NCBI GenBank assembly: GCA_944392605.1
Contig: CALXXE010000007.1
Location: 1-64,000, forward strand
Origin: an uncultured Clostridia bacterium
Lineage (GTDB): Bacteria; Bacillota; Clostridia; TANB77; CAG-508
Length of the DNA: 64,000 bases
Reading direction: 5' to 3'
A program made the position numbers and the translations under genes. The notes beneath the pieces were generated by a model, which saw only the letters and a program-made list of their open reading frames with translations, was not told the origin of the DNA and made no database searches. This document shows, piece after piece, positions 36,989-45,882 of the stretch (position 1 is its first letter; each line of letters opens with the position of its first letter).

Positions 36989-38266
36989 ATGAAAAAAATT
37001 GAAGAAGCTCATTTAAGAAAACATAATATGAAATTATATACTTTATATGTAATATTCGGTTCAGATTTGTTATTTTATTATGGAGTTAAAATTTTATTCT
37101 TTTCTCAAGTAAAACATATATCAGATGCAGATATAGTGTTTCTATCAACAGTTTTTGCATTGGCATCGTTAGTGAGTCTGGTATTTGCAAACTTTATAAA
37201 CAATAAGACAAGTAATAGAAAGACACTTATAATAGGAGATGTTATAAATGCAATATCTATGCTTGTATTAATCGTAGGAAACGGATTTGTACAAATGGCA
37301 ATAGCGGAAATGCTAAATGCAGTTGCTTTTGCTTTAAAGAATATTTCAACAGGTCCAATGTTAGAAGAGTCAATTCCTAAAACAGATAAGAAAAGTGAAA
37401 TATTTTCAAGAATAGATGGAAAAGCATATTTTAAATATTGTATATTTTCAGCAATAGCAACAGTAGTGGCAGGATTTTTGTATAATGTAAATCCATATGT
37501 TCCTATGATTTTGTGTTTAATATGTACAGTTATTTCAGGAATAATATCGTTCAATTTTAAAGAAATTAGTAAAGAACAAAGGAATAAACAAAAAGATTTA
37601 ATAAAAGTTGTGAAAGAATTGAAAGAAGGTTTTACATATACGATAAAATCAAAAAGAATACGTGCACTACTTTTAGCTTTAGGGTTTATGTGGGGGATAT
37701 TTATACTATATATGACATATCAAACAACGTTATTAAAAAATATGAATATTTCAGCGGCAAGTATAGGGGTAATTGCAATGTTCCTAGAAATAATAAAAGG
37801 TTATGGAGGAAGATTTGCAAACCAGTATAATAAAAAGCTAAAAAATAAATCATTAACAATTCTAGCTTTAACAGTATCTATTTCATTCATAATTGCCGGA
37901 ATGGGAAGTTTATTAAATATTCCATTTGTAATACAAATTGTAATAATATTAGCAGCGTTTATTACAATTGATACTATTAGAGGACTTTATATGGTTTTAT
38001 ATAAAAAATACGATAATAATTTTTCAAATGTAAAAATACTTCCAACAATATATACAATGACAAATATATATTGGAACTTAGAAAGAGTTATAATTACGGC
38101 AATAGGCTCTTTTGTATTAACTATAGTTGATGTAAAATATGGATTTATTGTAATGGGAGTTATATTTATTGTTACTACAATACTAATTAGTACTTATATG
38201 AAAACCAGAGTTGGACTTAAAATCGAAGAGTATAGTAAGGAAGATTTAAAATATTTTGAAAAGTGA
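36989..38266 (+). CDS. MFS-type transporter, paralogue 2
   Basis: 425 residues, about twelve membrane spans. Homologous over its full length to the transporter at 30077. HNMKLYTLYVIFGSDLLFYY, NRKTLIIGDVINAISMLVLI, EESIPKTDKKSEIFSRIDGK and ILPTIYTMTNIYWNLERVII are the equivalent segments. Substrate unknown. SD gaggagtgg. It lies between dprA and the T-box before argG and ends in TGA. Confidence 0.85.
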   Translation: MKKIEEAHLRKHNMKLYTLYVIFGSDLLFYYGVKILFFSQVKHISDADIVFLSTVFALASLVSLVFANFINNKTSNRKTLIIGDVINAISMLVLIVGNGFVQMAIAEMLNAVAFALKNISTGPMLEESIPKTDKKSEIFSRIDGKAYFKYCIFSAIATVVAGFLYNVNPYVPMILCLICTVISGIISFNFKEISKEQRNKQKDLIKVVKELKEGFTYTIKSKRIRALLLALGFMWGIFILYMTYQTTLLKNMNISAASIGVIAMFLEIIKGYGGRFANQYNKKLKNKSLTILALTVSISFIIAGMGSLLNIPFVIQIVIILAAFITIDTIRGLYMVLYKKYDNNFSNVKILPTIYTMTNIYWNLERVIITAIGSFVLTIVDVKYGFIVMGVIFIVTTILISTYMKTRVGLKIEEYSKEDLKYFEK

Positions 38267-38295
38267 GAAGATTTACATAAAATTTAAAAAATACC

Positions 38296-38324
38296 TTGAC
38301 AGAGAAAAAATATCATGCTATACT
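38296..38324 (+). promoter_or_regulatory. Promoter of the argG T-box transcript
   Basis: Perfect TTGACA (38296-38301), 17-base spacer, TATACT (38319-38324). Confidence 0.85.
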
Positions 38325-38332
38325 AAAAATGT

Positions 38333-38602
38333 AGTGATTAAAAATTGAATAATAAAATCGATGATTAAGAGAGTAATTTTATATTGAAGCAACAGCGAGT
38401 TAGGTAGAGTGAGAGCTAACATGTGGATTGTAAAATGAAAAGAACTTATGAGTGGCTATGGGAAAAATTTAAATATTTAGTATCATAGTTCGCGGACTCG
38501 GCGTTACTGAGAATGAGTGATTTATATAGAAATTAAAAAATATATAAATAATTAGAGTGGTACCACGTTTTTTAGCGTCTCTTGTAAAAGAGACGTTTTT
38601 TT
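38333..38602 (+). promoter_or_regulatory. T-box leader controlling argGH
   Basis: A roughly 270-base leader with T-box hallmarks. AAGAGAGTAA near the start is followed by a long stem I with apical AGCGAGTTAGG and GTGAGAGCTAAC. The antiterminator core AGAGTGGTACCACG is at 38554-38567 (variant of AGGGTGGNACCGCG), and the terminator GCGTCTCTT/AAGAGACGT plus eight T is at 38574-38602. The gene downstream makes arginine, so tRNA-Arg is the expected ligand; an AGA in AAAAGAACT (about 38437) is a possible specifier. Uncharged tRNA would favour antitermination. Confidence 0.9.
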
Positions 38603-38653
38603 TATTCTATATAAATAAAAATCATTGATATTATTAAAAAGGGAGGAATTAAA

Positions 38654-39862
38654 ATGAATTATAAAAAGATAGTATTATCATATTCAGGAGGATTAGACAC
38701 TTCTGTAATTATTACATGGTTAAAGGAAAAATATGATAACTGTGAAGTAATAGCAGTTACAGGAAATGTTGGACAAGGAGATTATGAATTAGAAGGATTA
38801 GAAGAAAAAGCTAAGAAAACAGGAGCATCAAAATTATATATTCTAGATTTAAAAGATGAAATGGCAAATGATTATATTGCACCAGCAATAAAAGCAGGAG
38901 CAACATATGAAGGCTGTTACTTACTTGGAACACCTTTTACAAGACCATTACTTGCTAAAAAGCTTGTAGAAATTGCTAAAAAAGAAGGAGCAGATGCAAT
39001 TTGTCATGGATGTACAGGTAAAGGAAATGACCAAGTAAGGTTTGAACTTGCTATAAAAGCATTAGCACCAGATATGCCTGTTATTGCACCATGGAGAATA
39101 TGGGACATAAAAGGTAGAGAGGATGCAATTGATTATGCGGAAAAACACAATATACCTTTAAAAATAAGTAGAGAGACAAATTATTCTAAAGATAAGAACT
39201 TATGGCATCTATCACATGAGGGATTAGATTTAGAAGATATAGCAAATGTTCCTAAATATGATGAAATATTAGAAATGGGAGTAACTCCACAAAAAGCAAA
39301 AGATGAAGAAACTATTATAGAGTTAGAATTCGAAAAAGGTTTACCTGTTGCGTTAAATGGAGAAAAACTAAGTTTAGTAGAAATTATAGAAAAGCTAAAT
39401 AAAATAGGTGGAGAAAATGGAATAGGAATACTTGACATGGTAGAAAACAGATTGGTTGGAATGAAGTCAAGAGGAGTTTACGAAACACCAGGAGGAACTA
39501 TAATTTATAAAGCACATCATTTATTAGAAACAATATGCTTAGATAAAGAAACAATGCATTTTAAGGAAATTGTTGGAAATAAATTAGGAGAGATTCTTTA
39601 TAATGCACAATGGAATATGCCATTAAAAGAAGCTATATGTGCATTTGTAGATAAAACTCAAGAAACAGTAACAGGAAAAGTAGGATTAAAACTATATAAA
39701 GGAAATATAATTCCAAACGGATTAGAAAGTAAATATTCTTTATATTCAGTAAAGACAGCATCTTTTGATGAGGATAATGAATATGACCAAAAAGATGCAC
39801 AAGGTTTCATTAATTTATATGGATTACCTGTAAAAATAAAAGCTAAAATGGAAGGTAAATAA
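38654..39862 (+). CDS. argG: Argininosuccinate synthase
   Basis: 402 residues, joins citrulline and aspartate with ATP. The ATP-pyrophosphatase loop [18 protein letters not shown] is near the N terminus, then [20 protein letters not shown] and [18 protein letters not shown]. Full length. SD gggagg. It is under the T-box leader and 19 bases upstream of argH, so the pair forms the last two steps of arginine synthesis. Confidence 0.97.
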   Translation: MNYKKIVLSYSGGLDTSVIITWLKEKYDNCEVIAVTGNVGQGDYELEGLEEKAKKTGASKLYILDLKDEMANDYIAPAIKAGATYEGCYLLGTPFTRPLLAKKLVEIAKKEGADAICHGCTGKGNDQVRFELAIKALAPDMPVIAPWRIWDIKGREDAIDYAEKHNIPLKISRETNYSKDKNLWHLSHEGLDLEDIANVPKYDEILEMGVTPQKAKDEETIIELEFEKGLPVALNGEKLSLVEIIEKLNKIGGENGIGILDMVENRLVGMKSRGVYETPGGTIIYKAHHLLETICLDKETMHFKEIVGNKLGEILYNAQWNMPLKEAICAFVDKTQETVTGKVGLKLYKGNIIPNGLESKYSLYSVKTASFDEDNEYDQKDAQGFINLYGLPVKIKAKMEGK

Positions 39863-39881
39863 AAGAAAAGAGGTGTTTTAG

Positions 39882-41255
39882 ATGCCAATGTGGGAAGGAA
39901 GATTTTCGAAAAAATTAGATGAAAGAACCAATGATTTTAATTCTTCTATAAAATTCGATCATAGAATGTATAAACAAGATATAAAAGGAAGTATTGCTCA
40001 TAGTAAGATGCTTTCAAAACAAGGAATTATAAAAGAAGAAGAGTCAAAATCAATTATAGATGGACTAAATGGAATATTAGAAGATATAGAAAACGGTAAA
40101 TTAGAATTTGACCCCAACGCTGAAGACGTTCATATGTTTATCGAAGCTGAGTTAACTAAGAGAATAGGTGACAATGGTAAAAAACTTCACACTGCGAGAA
40201 GTAGAAATGACCAAGTTGCATTAGATATTAGAATGTATTTAAAAGAAGAGGTAAAAGAGTTAAAAGAAAAATTAAAAAAATTAATTCTAACATTTATAAA
40301 TAAAGCAGAAGAGAACACTCATACAATAATGCCAGGTTATACACATATGCAAAGGGCTCAACCAATTACTTTTGCTCACCATTTAATGGCTTATGTTCAA
40401 ATGTTTTTGCGTGATTTAGAAAGACTAAATGAAACATATAAAAGAATTAATGTATGCCCTATAGGAAGTTGTGCACTAGCAGGAACTACTTATCCATTAG
40501 ATAGAGAATTTGAAGCAAAAGAATTAGGATTTTCTAAAATTACAAATAATAGCTTAGATGGAGTATCTGATAGAGATTTTATAATAGAATTGTTATCAGT
40601 AATATCGATTATTATGATGCATTTGTCTAGAATAAGTGAAGAGATTATTTTATGGTGTTCATGGGAATTTAAATTTATAGAATTAGATGATAGTTTTTCT
40701 ACTGGTTCATCAATTATGCCTCAAAAGAAGAATCCTGATATTACAGAATTAATTAGAGGAAAAACTGGAAGAGTTTATGGAGATTTGAATACAATGTTAA
40801 CAGTTATGAAAGGTACACCTCTTGCTTATAATAAAGATATGCAAGAGGATAAGGAAGCAATATTTGATGCTTTAGATACAGTTAATTTATGTATAACAAC
40901 ATTAGACCCATTAGTAGAAACTATGACTGTGAAAAAAGAAAATATGAGAAAAGCAGCAGCAGAAGGTTTTATAAATGCAACAGATTGTGCAGATTATTTA
41001 ACTGTAAAAGGAGTACCTTTCCGTGATGCTTACAAAATAGTAGGGAATCTAGTAAAATATTGTATTGATAATAATACAACTTTAGAAAAACTACATATAA
41101 ATGTTTATAAAAAATTTAGTGATGTTTTTGAAGATGATATTTATGATGCAATTGATTTAATTAATTGTGTTAATAAAAGAAATGTTCCAGGAGGACCTGC
41201 AGCAGAACAAGTTATGAAGGAAATAGAGATAGCAAAGAGTAAATTAAGTGTATAG
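39882..41255 (+). CDS. argH: Argininosuccinate lyase
   Basis: 457 residues, splits argininosuccinate into arginine and fumarate. Family marks: MWEGRFSKKLDERTNDFNSS, the HTARSRNDQVALD loop, PGYTHMQRAQPITFAHHLMA and the fumarase-superfamily signature GSSIMPQKKNPD. Full length. SD agaggtg. Operon with argG. Confidence 0.97.
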   Translation: MPMWEGRFSKKLDERTNDFNSSIKFDHRMYKQDIKGSIAHSKMLSKQGIIKEEESKSIIDGLNGILEDIENGKLEFDPNAEDVHMFIEAELTKRIGDNGKKLHTARSRNDQVALDIRMYLKEEVKELKEKLKKLILTFINKAEENTHTIMPGYTHMQRAQPITFAHHLMAYVQMFLRDLERLNETYKRINVCPIGSCALAGTTYPLDREFEAKELGFSKITNNSLDGVSDRDFIIELLSVISIIMMHLSRISEEIILWCSWEFKFIELDDSFSTGSSIMPQKKNPDITELIRGKTGRVYGDLNTMLTVMKGTPLAYNKDMQEDKEAIFDALDTVNLCITTLDPLVETMTVKKENMRKAAAEGFINATDCADYLTVKGVPFRDAYKIVGNLVKYCIDNNTTLEKLHINVYKKFSDVFEDDIYDAIDLINCVNKRNVPGGPAAEQVMKEIEIAKSKLSV

Positions 41256-41290
41256 TAAATATGCCTATAATATTTTAGGCATATTTACTA
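41253..41290. terminator. 15-bp palindrome after argH
   Basis: TAGTAAATATGCCTA (41253-41267, overlapping the argH stop) is exactly complementary to 41276-41290 over an 8-base loop. There is no T tract, so termination strength is uncertain. Confidence 0.55.
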
Positions 41291-41310
41291 CAAAAAATTC
41301 AAAAAAACTA

Positions 41311-41339
41311 TTGACAATTACTTTAAAATGGTTTATACT
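41311..41339 (+). promoter_or_regulatory. Promoter of the tRNA pair
   Basis: Perfect TTGACA (41311-41316), 17-base spacer, TATACT (41334-41339), 27 bases before the first tRNA. Confidence 0.85.
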
Positions 41340-41366
41340 TTTATCTGTGCTAAGTAATAAGCACAT

Positions 41367-41443
41367 GCTCCCTTAGCTCAGTTGGTCAGAGCAACTGGCT
41401 CATAACCAGTGGGTCCAAGGTTCGAATCCTTGAGGGAGCACCA
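41367..41443 (+). tRNA. tRNA with CAT anticodon (Met, or Ile2)
   Basis: 77 bases with encoded CCA. The acceptor GCTCCCT pairs with AGGGAGC. The anticodon arm is CTGG-CTCATAA-CCAG with anticodon CAT, and the T arm contains GGTTCGAATCC. CAT is shared by elongator Met and by the Ile tRNA modified to lysidine. The CTCATAA loop fits either, and it lacks the initiator's features. Confidence 0.9.
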
Positions 41444-41455
41444 TTTTTTATATAA

Positions 41456-41766
41456 GGGTAGGTGGCCGAGTGGCTAAAGGCGGCAGACTGTAGTCTTTGG
41501 TTTATTCCAAAACCTAAATTTGCAGCTCATACAAGTGATTGTATGATGATAACTAGGCTAATTCGGGGAATCCTTAACAGGTAAGGCTGATGGCAATCCC
41601 GAGCTAGGAAAGAAATTTCCGAGTGTAGAGACTTTATACCTAGTATCTTAATTTTAAGATAAAGAGAAAGTCCAGACTACAAACAAGAAATTGGTAGTGA
41701 AAACTATAGTAGTAAGAAATCTGTTCTCATTTGAGTACGAAGGTTCGAATCCTTCCCTGCCCACCA
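41456..41766 (+). tRNA. tRNA-Tyr(GTA), split by a group I intron
   Basis: The exons are 41456-41491 and 41717-41766 (86 bases after splicing, CCA encoded). Acceptor GGGTAGG pairs with CCTGCCC. The joined anticodon arm reads CAGA-CTGTAAA-TCTG with anticodon GTA. A long variable arm (TTCTCATTTGAG) marks the class II tRNA-Tyr of bacteria, and the T arm has AGGTTCGAATCCT. The intron falls between anticodon bases 35 and 36. It shares the promoter of the CAT tRNA just upstream and ends at a strong terminator. Confidence 0.92.
41492..41716 (+). mobile_element. Group I intron in tRNA-Tyr (225 nt)
   Basis: Core elements are legible: GGCAATCCCGAGC (P/Q region), GTGTAGAGACTTTATACC (R), and AAGAGAAAGTCCAGAC (S), with ACTTT and AAAGT able to form P7. 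These resemble the small IC3 introns of bacterial tRNA genes. The 5' exon ends CTGT; an internal GCAG (in TTTGCAGCTC) can pair with it, giving the U-G wobble at the splice site. The intron ends in G. No ORF is inside. Splice points are inferred from tRNA reconstruction. Confidence 0.88.
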
Positions 41767-41816
41767 ATAATCGACAAAAAGTAGTTTTAACTATTCATTT
41801 TGTCGATTATTTTTTT
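41767..41816 (+). terminator. Terminator after tRNA-Tyr
   Basis: ATAATCGACAAAA (41767-41779) pairs with TTTTGTCGATTAT (41798-41810), followed by six T. Confidence 0.9.
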
Positions 41817-41831
41817 AGGAGAAATAAATTT

Positions 41832-42122
41832 ATGGATTTTAAAAATAATAAAGAAAAAGGAAATTAGGGATTATTGATGGTAATAGCTTATTTTACAACT
41901 AATTGATATACTGTTTCTGTTCCTTTAAATGACACACAAGATTATGATAACAGAGATTTTAATCTTGGTCAGTATTATGTGTTTGCTAAAAGTACAGATA
42001 TATTTGAAACAGGAATTACTAATATTAAAGATAATAACCAAATTATAAAAAATTTATTTGCTGATTTTGATTTAAGAAAATTTCATCAAGCAAATAGTGT
42101 TGATAGAGGATTGAGTAGATAG
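41832..42122 (+). pseudogene. Broken PD-(D/E)XK endonuclease-like gene, intron-associated type
   Basis: One reading frame of 97 codons contains internal stops at 41865 (TAG) and 41904 (TGA). Read through, it gives MDFKNNKEKGN, GLLMVIAYFTTN and YTVSVPLNDTQDYD. This is the start of the PD-(D/E)XK endonucleases associated with group I introns (I-Ssp6803I-like), where G(L/I)..AIAYF...GY.VS(I/V)PL.DTQ.YDL is usual. After QDYD the expected domain is missing and an unrelated 50-residue tail follows, ending FHQANSVDRGLSR. Both nonsense changes plus a deletion make it dead. Family assignment is from memory of the motif. Confidence 0.7.
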
Positions 42123-42151
42123 AAAATTTGTGGAAAGAGGAGAGAGATTAT

Positions 42152-43162
42152 ATGGAAGAAAATAATATATTTGAATTTGCAACAAAAGAGTTGTCACAAG
42201 ATGCTTTTATATGTTGGTTAGTAAATTCTATAAAAAATGGAGATAAAAAAGTTGGTGAAAAAGGTAAAAGTTTTTTAAATTATATATTTACAAAAAAGGG
42301 GATAACTGTCCATAAATATGAGACAATAGAAGTTTTAAAACAATATAAAAAAATTGATATTTTAATTATTGTGAATAATAAATATTTTCTAATAATAGAA
42401 GATAAAAAGTTTACAGGAATTCATGATGAACAAATAGAAAATTATAAAAATAAAATAAAAAAAGATAAAAGATATAAAGAACAAATAAAGGATGCTAAAA
42501 TTATAACAGTGTATTATAAACCTTATGAAGAACTAGAAGAAATATATGCAGATGTACATATAAAAAGACAAGATATGTTAGAAAAAATATTAATTGATGA
42601 TGAAAATATAGATAATAATATTTATATTGATTATAAAAAGTATTTAGAAGAGATTGAAAATACAGTAAAAAAGATAAGAGAAATACCAATTAAGGATTGG
42701 AACAAGAAAAAAGAGTTATTATATAAATTTGCGTTTGATTATAATAAAAAATTCAGTAATAAAGAGAATAATAAAAAATGTAGAATACAAAGTATGCAAG
42801 GTTCAAACTATGTAGATTGGTATCTTATTGAAAATCTAAAAGAAAAATATAATAAAATGTTTAAAAAGATGTATTTAAGTTTAAACATAAATTATGAATT
42901 AAGAGAATTGAGAGTTAGAGGAGAAGTAAATGAAACAGATAAAAAATTAATGTATGACGAGAAAATAAGGAATGAAGTATCTAAAGAGCTATATGAAGAG
43001 TTTTCAAAAATATTCAATGATAAAAATTGTGAAATAACAGCTAGAAAAAAAGGAAAAAATATTAATCTGCTTACTATAAATCTTGATGAAAATATTAAAT
43101 ATGATAAATTGGAATATGTAATGAAAGAAGCAGAAGGACTATTAGATAAATATCAAAAGTAA
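42152..43162 (+). CDS. PD-(D/E)XK nuclease-superfamily protein
   Basis: 336 residues. NIFEFATKELSQDAFICWLV followed by KIDILIIVNNKYFLIIEDKK has the D...ExK pattern of PD-(D/E)XK nucleases (DILI, then IEDKK). It resembles the PDDEXK_4 group often found near restriction or defence genes. The C-terminal half is lysine-rich and unassigned. ATG 42152 has ggaaagagg upstream; GTG 42128 is a less likely start. It stands alone between the broken endonuclease gene and tmcAL. Confidence 0.7.
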   Translation: MEENNIFEFATKELSQDAFICWLVNSIKNGDKKVGEKGKSFLNYIFTKKGITVHKYETIEVLKQYKKIDILIIVNNKYFLIIEDKKFTGIHDEQIENYKNKIKKDKRYKEQIKDAKIITVYYKPYEELEEIYADVHIKRQDMLEKILIDDENIDNNIYIDYKKYLEEIENTVKKIREIPIKDWNKKKELLYKFAFDYNKKFSNKENNKKCRIQSMQGSNYVDWYLIENLKEKYNKMFKKMYLSLNINYELRELRVRGEVNETDKKLMYDEKIRNEVSKELYEEFSKIFNDKNCEITARKKGKNINLLTINLDENIKYDKLEYVMKEAEGLLDKYQK

Positions 43163-43180
43163 TAATTAATATTATAGAAC

Positions 43181-43215
43181 AAAAGATTACTAAATATCAG
43201 TTTTAGTAATCTTTT
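43181..43215. terminator. Bidirectional terminator
   Basis: AAAAGATTACTAAA (43181-43194) is exactly complementary to TTTAGTAATCTTTT (43202-43215). It lies between convergent genes with A and T tracts on both sides. Confidence 0.85.
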
Positions 43216-44448
43216 TTATATTGTAACAATTTTCTTAGTAAAATCTAGGTTATTACAAGAATTGAAATCATAACCAATAGTATATACATTAGTTGCAAAA
43301 ATATCTTTATCAAGCATAAGTTTTAAATTTTTGTTAGTAGATCTATCAGCAAAACGTTTTACAGAAGTAATTATCTCAAGCCTTGGATTTGCTTTTGCAA
43401 TTTCTGATATTATAAATTTTCCTCTATTATTTAATCCTAAAACTCTAACATAAGGATTAACTTTTTTTGATAAAGTCATATCCTTTTTCGTAATACCAAG
43501 TAGAGAATATAATAATATTCTTTGTATTCTAGTAGAAGTATATCTTTTAGATTTTATAAGAGTTAAGAACTCTTGAATAGTGTTACAAGAGTTTGCAGCT
43601 TTTTTAATAGAAAATTCTAATCCTTCTGTTACATCAGGAAGCTCAGCGATTTCTGATGTGTCCATTTTTCTTAAATTATAAATAATTTGTCTTTCAAATA
43701 CAGATAAGTCGGGAATTATATGACCTTGTTTAATATTATCCATTAAAATACCATAGCTAGGAGGTGGAAGTAGTCTTCTAGCAATTTCAAAATTACCATT
43801 TTTTATAATATTTCTAATAGCAGTTGCGCTTGCTATATTTCCAGAATAATTTAAATCATTATATCCTGCCTCAAATCGTGCAATAGGGATAGGTGTGATA
43901 CTGCTTTTGTATTTCTTTAAAGCTTTCATATATTCAATTCCTAAAATATTATTAGGAGAAGAAAGTACATGAGTGTATTTCTTATTATTACCTAAATATT
44001 GCACTAAAGCGCTTTCTCTAGCTTTAGGAAATGAAATACCTTTGTTTAATTCTTCTGATAAAATATTTCTATAAGCTTTAGGTTCTTTATATAATATGTC
44101 TGCAATTTCACCTAAAATATCAACGTCAGAAGTTTCACTACCAAATCCAAGATAGTCTACTACTTTAAGAGAATCTAAAATATGAATTGCACCTTCTGCA
44201 AAGTTTTCGGCACTAGACGTAGCATATAAAACGGGTAGTTCTATTACTAAGTCAACACCACATTTTAGTGCTGCTTCTGTTCTAGACCATTTATCAATAA
44301 TTGCCGTACTACCACGTTGTGTGAAATTACCACTCATAATTGCTACAACATAATTAGAACCAGTTGCTTTTTTAGATTGCTCTAAATGATACAAATGGCC
44401 ATTATGAAATGGATTATATTCACATACAATACCTAAAACCTTTCCCAT
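43216..44448 (-). CDS. tmcAL: tRNA(Met) cytidine acetate ligase TmcAL
   Basis: 410 residues. The N-terminal nucleotidyltransferase fold has GIVCEYNPFHNGHLYHLEQS with the HxGH motif, then AIMSGNFTQRGSTAIIDKWS and ELPVLYATSSAENFAEGAI. The family activates acetate with ATP to make N4-acetylcytidine at the wobble base of elongator tRNA-Met, whose candidate gene lies 2 kb away. Length is normal. Divergent from rnhA. Confidence 0.94.
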   Translation of the reverse strand: MGKVLGIVCEYNPFHNGHLYHLEQSKKATGSNYVVAIMSGNFTQRGSTAIIDKWSRTEAALKCGVDLVIELPVLYATSSAENFAEGAIHILDSLKVVDYLGFGSETSDVDILGEIADILYKEPKAYRNILSEELNKGISFPKARESALVQYLGNNKKYTHVLSSPNNILGIEYMKALKKYKSSITPIPIARFEAGYNDLNYSGNIASATAIRNIIKNGNFEIARRLLPPPSYGILMDNIKQGHIIPDLSVFERQIIYNLRKMDTSEIAELPDVTEGLEFSIKKAANSCNTIQEFLTLIKSKRYTSTRIQRILLYSLLGITKKDMTLSKKVNPYVRVLGLNNRGKFIISEIAKANPRLEIITSVKRFADRSTNKNLKLMLDKDIFATNVYTIGYDFNSCNNLDFTKKIVTI

Positions 44449-44535
44449 GTTAATTCCTTTCCTTGTATATTTTTATATTTACTGTTATAATATTACCATA
44501 AAATGGATAAAAAAACAATGGAAAGGTTGAAAAAT

Positions 44536-44970
44536 ATGGAAAAAGTAACTATATATACAGATGGAGCCTGCTCTGGAAATCCAGGACCAGGAGGTTGGGC
44601 AGCAGTGTTAATTTATAATGAAAACAGAAAAGAGATATCTGGAGGGAAAAAGGATACAACTAATAATGTAATGGAATTGACAGCTGTTGTAGAAGCTTTA
44701 AAGATGCTAAAATATCCTTGTGAGGTCGATTTACATAGTGATAGTGCATATATTGTGAATTGTTTTACACAAGGATGGATATATAACTGGGTAAAGAATA
44801 ACTGGAAAACAGCTTCAAAGGAACCTGTAAAGAATAAAGAGATATGGGAAGAATTATATAATTTAACAAAAATACATAAAGTTAATTTTATAAAAGTAAA
44901 AGGACATAGTGATAACGAACTAAATAATAGATGTGACGAACTAGCAAGAAATGCAATAAAAGAATTATAA
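44536..44970 (+). CDS. rnhA: Ribonuclease HI
   Basis: 144 residues, removes RNA from RNA-DNA hybrids. Catalytic acids are visible in [20 protein letters not shown] (Asp), [12 protein letters not shown] (Glu), [10 protein letters not shown] (Asp) and [11 protein letters not shown] (Asp), with [10 protein letters not shown] supplying the loop histidine. ATG 44536 follows ggaaagg. The frame open from 44503 would add 11 unneeded residues. Confidence 0.96.
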   Translation: MEKVTIYTDGACSGNPGPGGWAAVLIYNENRKEISGGKKDTTNNVMELTAVVEALKMLKYPCEVDLHSDSAYIVNCFTQGWIYNWVKNNWKTASKEPVKNKEIWEELYNLTKIHKVNFIKVKGHSDNELNNRCDELARNAIKEL

Positions 44971-45081
44971 TATATTACATTTATATTACATTAGGAAAAA
45001 ACATTGAAATATTTTGTCTGTTTCAGTATAATAAAAGTGTATAATATTGAACGAAAGAGAATTTTGCAGGGGAGGATTTTA

Positions 45082-45879
45082 ATGGATACTTTTGCAGATT
45101 ACATATTAGAAGAAAGAGATTTAGCTTCTAAAATGGAAATAGTATATTATTTAGCAAAAAAGAATAGAATATTTTTTGATAAATCTGTTATATTTAAAAC
45201 AGAGATAGCAAGAATGTTCTTAAATTATTCAAAAATTGAAGTAGATAAAAACCTAGTATTAACAGCAGCTTTACTTTGTAATGTAAAAAAAGTAGACAAT
45301 GCTCAAGATATAGAAGGTATCCATACTTATGCAAAAAAAGGTGCAGACTATCTCTCTACAATAGGTTTTAATAAAAGATTTTGTAAAATATGTGAAGAGG
45401 TAAATAGATATAGTAATAGTAATCCAAGAGAAAGAGAAAGTGACATATTAGAATTAGTTGATCAATTTGGAGGAATGCTTTTAGATAGACCTGAAAGAAT
45501 AGGTTTTAAACCAGATGAGGCGTTGGTACTTTTAGAACATAGGAATCTTAAAGATAAGTATAATCGTTATATGGAAACATTTATTGATTTTGTGAATTTT
45601 ATGGAGCGAATAAATGTTAGTGAATTAGTAAATATGACAGCTTTGAGAAGGTTAGTAAAAATTCATAATGAAACAGATGGAGTAATTAATTTCATAAAAG
45701 AAGTTTCTTATAGTTATGAACCAAAGGTAGATAAATTGATAGAGAAACAAAAAGAAAAGTTATCTAAAGAGATGTTTAATAATATAGAAGATCCTAATAG
45801 ACCATTATTTAGTGAAGAAACAGCAAAGAAAATAATGAATCATTTAGGAGAAGGAGTAGGAGAAAAAGTAGGGGAGTAG
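45082..45879 (+). CDS. HD-domain-like protein of unknown function
   Basis: 265 residues, all helical. VLTAALLCNVKKVDNAQDIE, GIHTYAKKGADYLSTIGFNK and DILELVDQFGGMLLDRPERI follow the helix order of HD-type domains, but the metal-binding HD pair is not preserved, so catalysis is doubtful. ATG 45082 has SD ggggagga; the upstream frame from 45004 is ignored. It ends 3 bases before the endonuclease Q gene, so the two are co-transcribed and may work together. Confidence 0.7.
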   Translation: MDTFADYILEERDLASKMEIVYYLAKKNRIFFDKSVIFKTEIARMFLNYSKIEVDKNLVLTAALLCNVKKVDNAQDIEGIHTYAKKGADYLSTIGFNKRFCKICEEVNRYSNSNPRERESDILELVDQFGGMLLDRPERIGFKPDEALVLLEHRNLKDKYNRYMETFIDFVNFMERINVSELVNMTALRRLVKIHNETDGVINFIKEVSYSYEPKVDKLIEKQKEKLSKEMFNNIEDPNRPLFSEETAKKIMNHLGEGVGEKVGE

Positions 45880-45882
45880 AAA

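Noticed and set aside
41456-41766. tRNA-Leu reading of the split tRNA
   Set aside because: The long variable arm fits Leu, Ser or Tyr, but the restored anticodon loop CTGTAAA gives GTA (Tyr), not a Leu anticodon.
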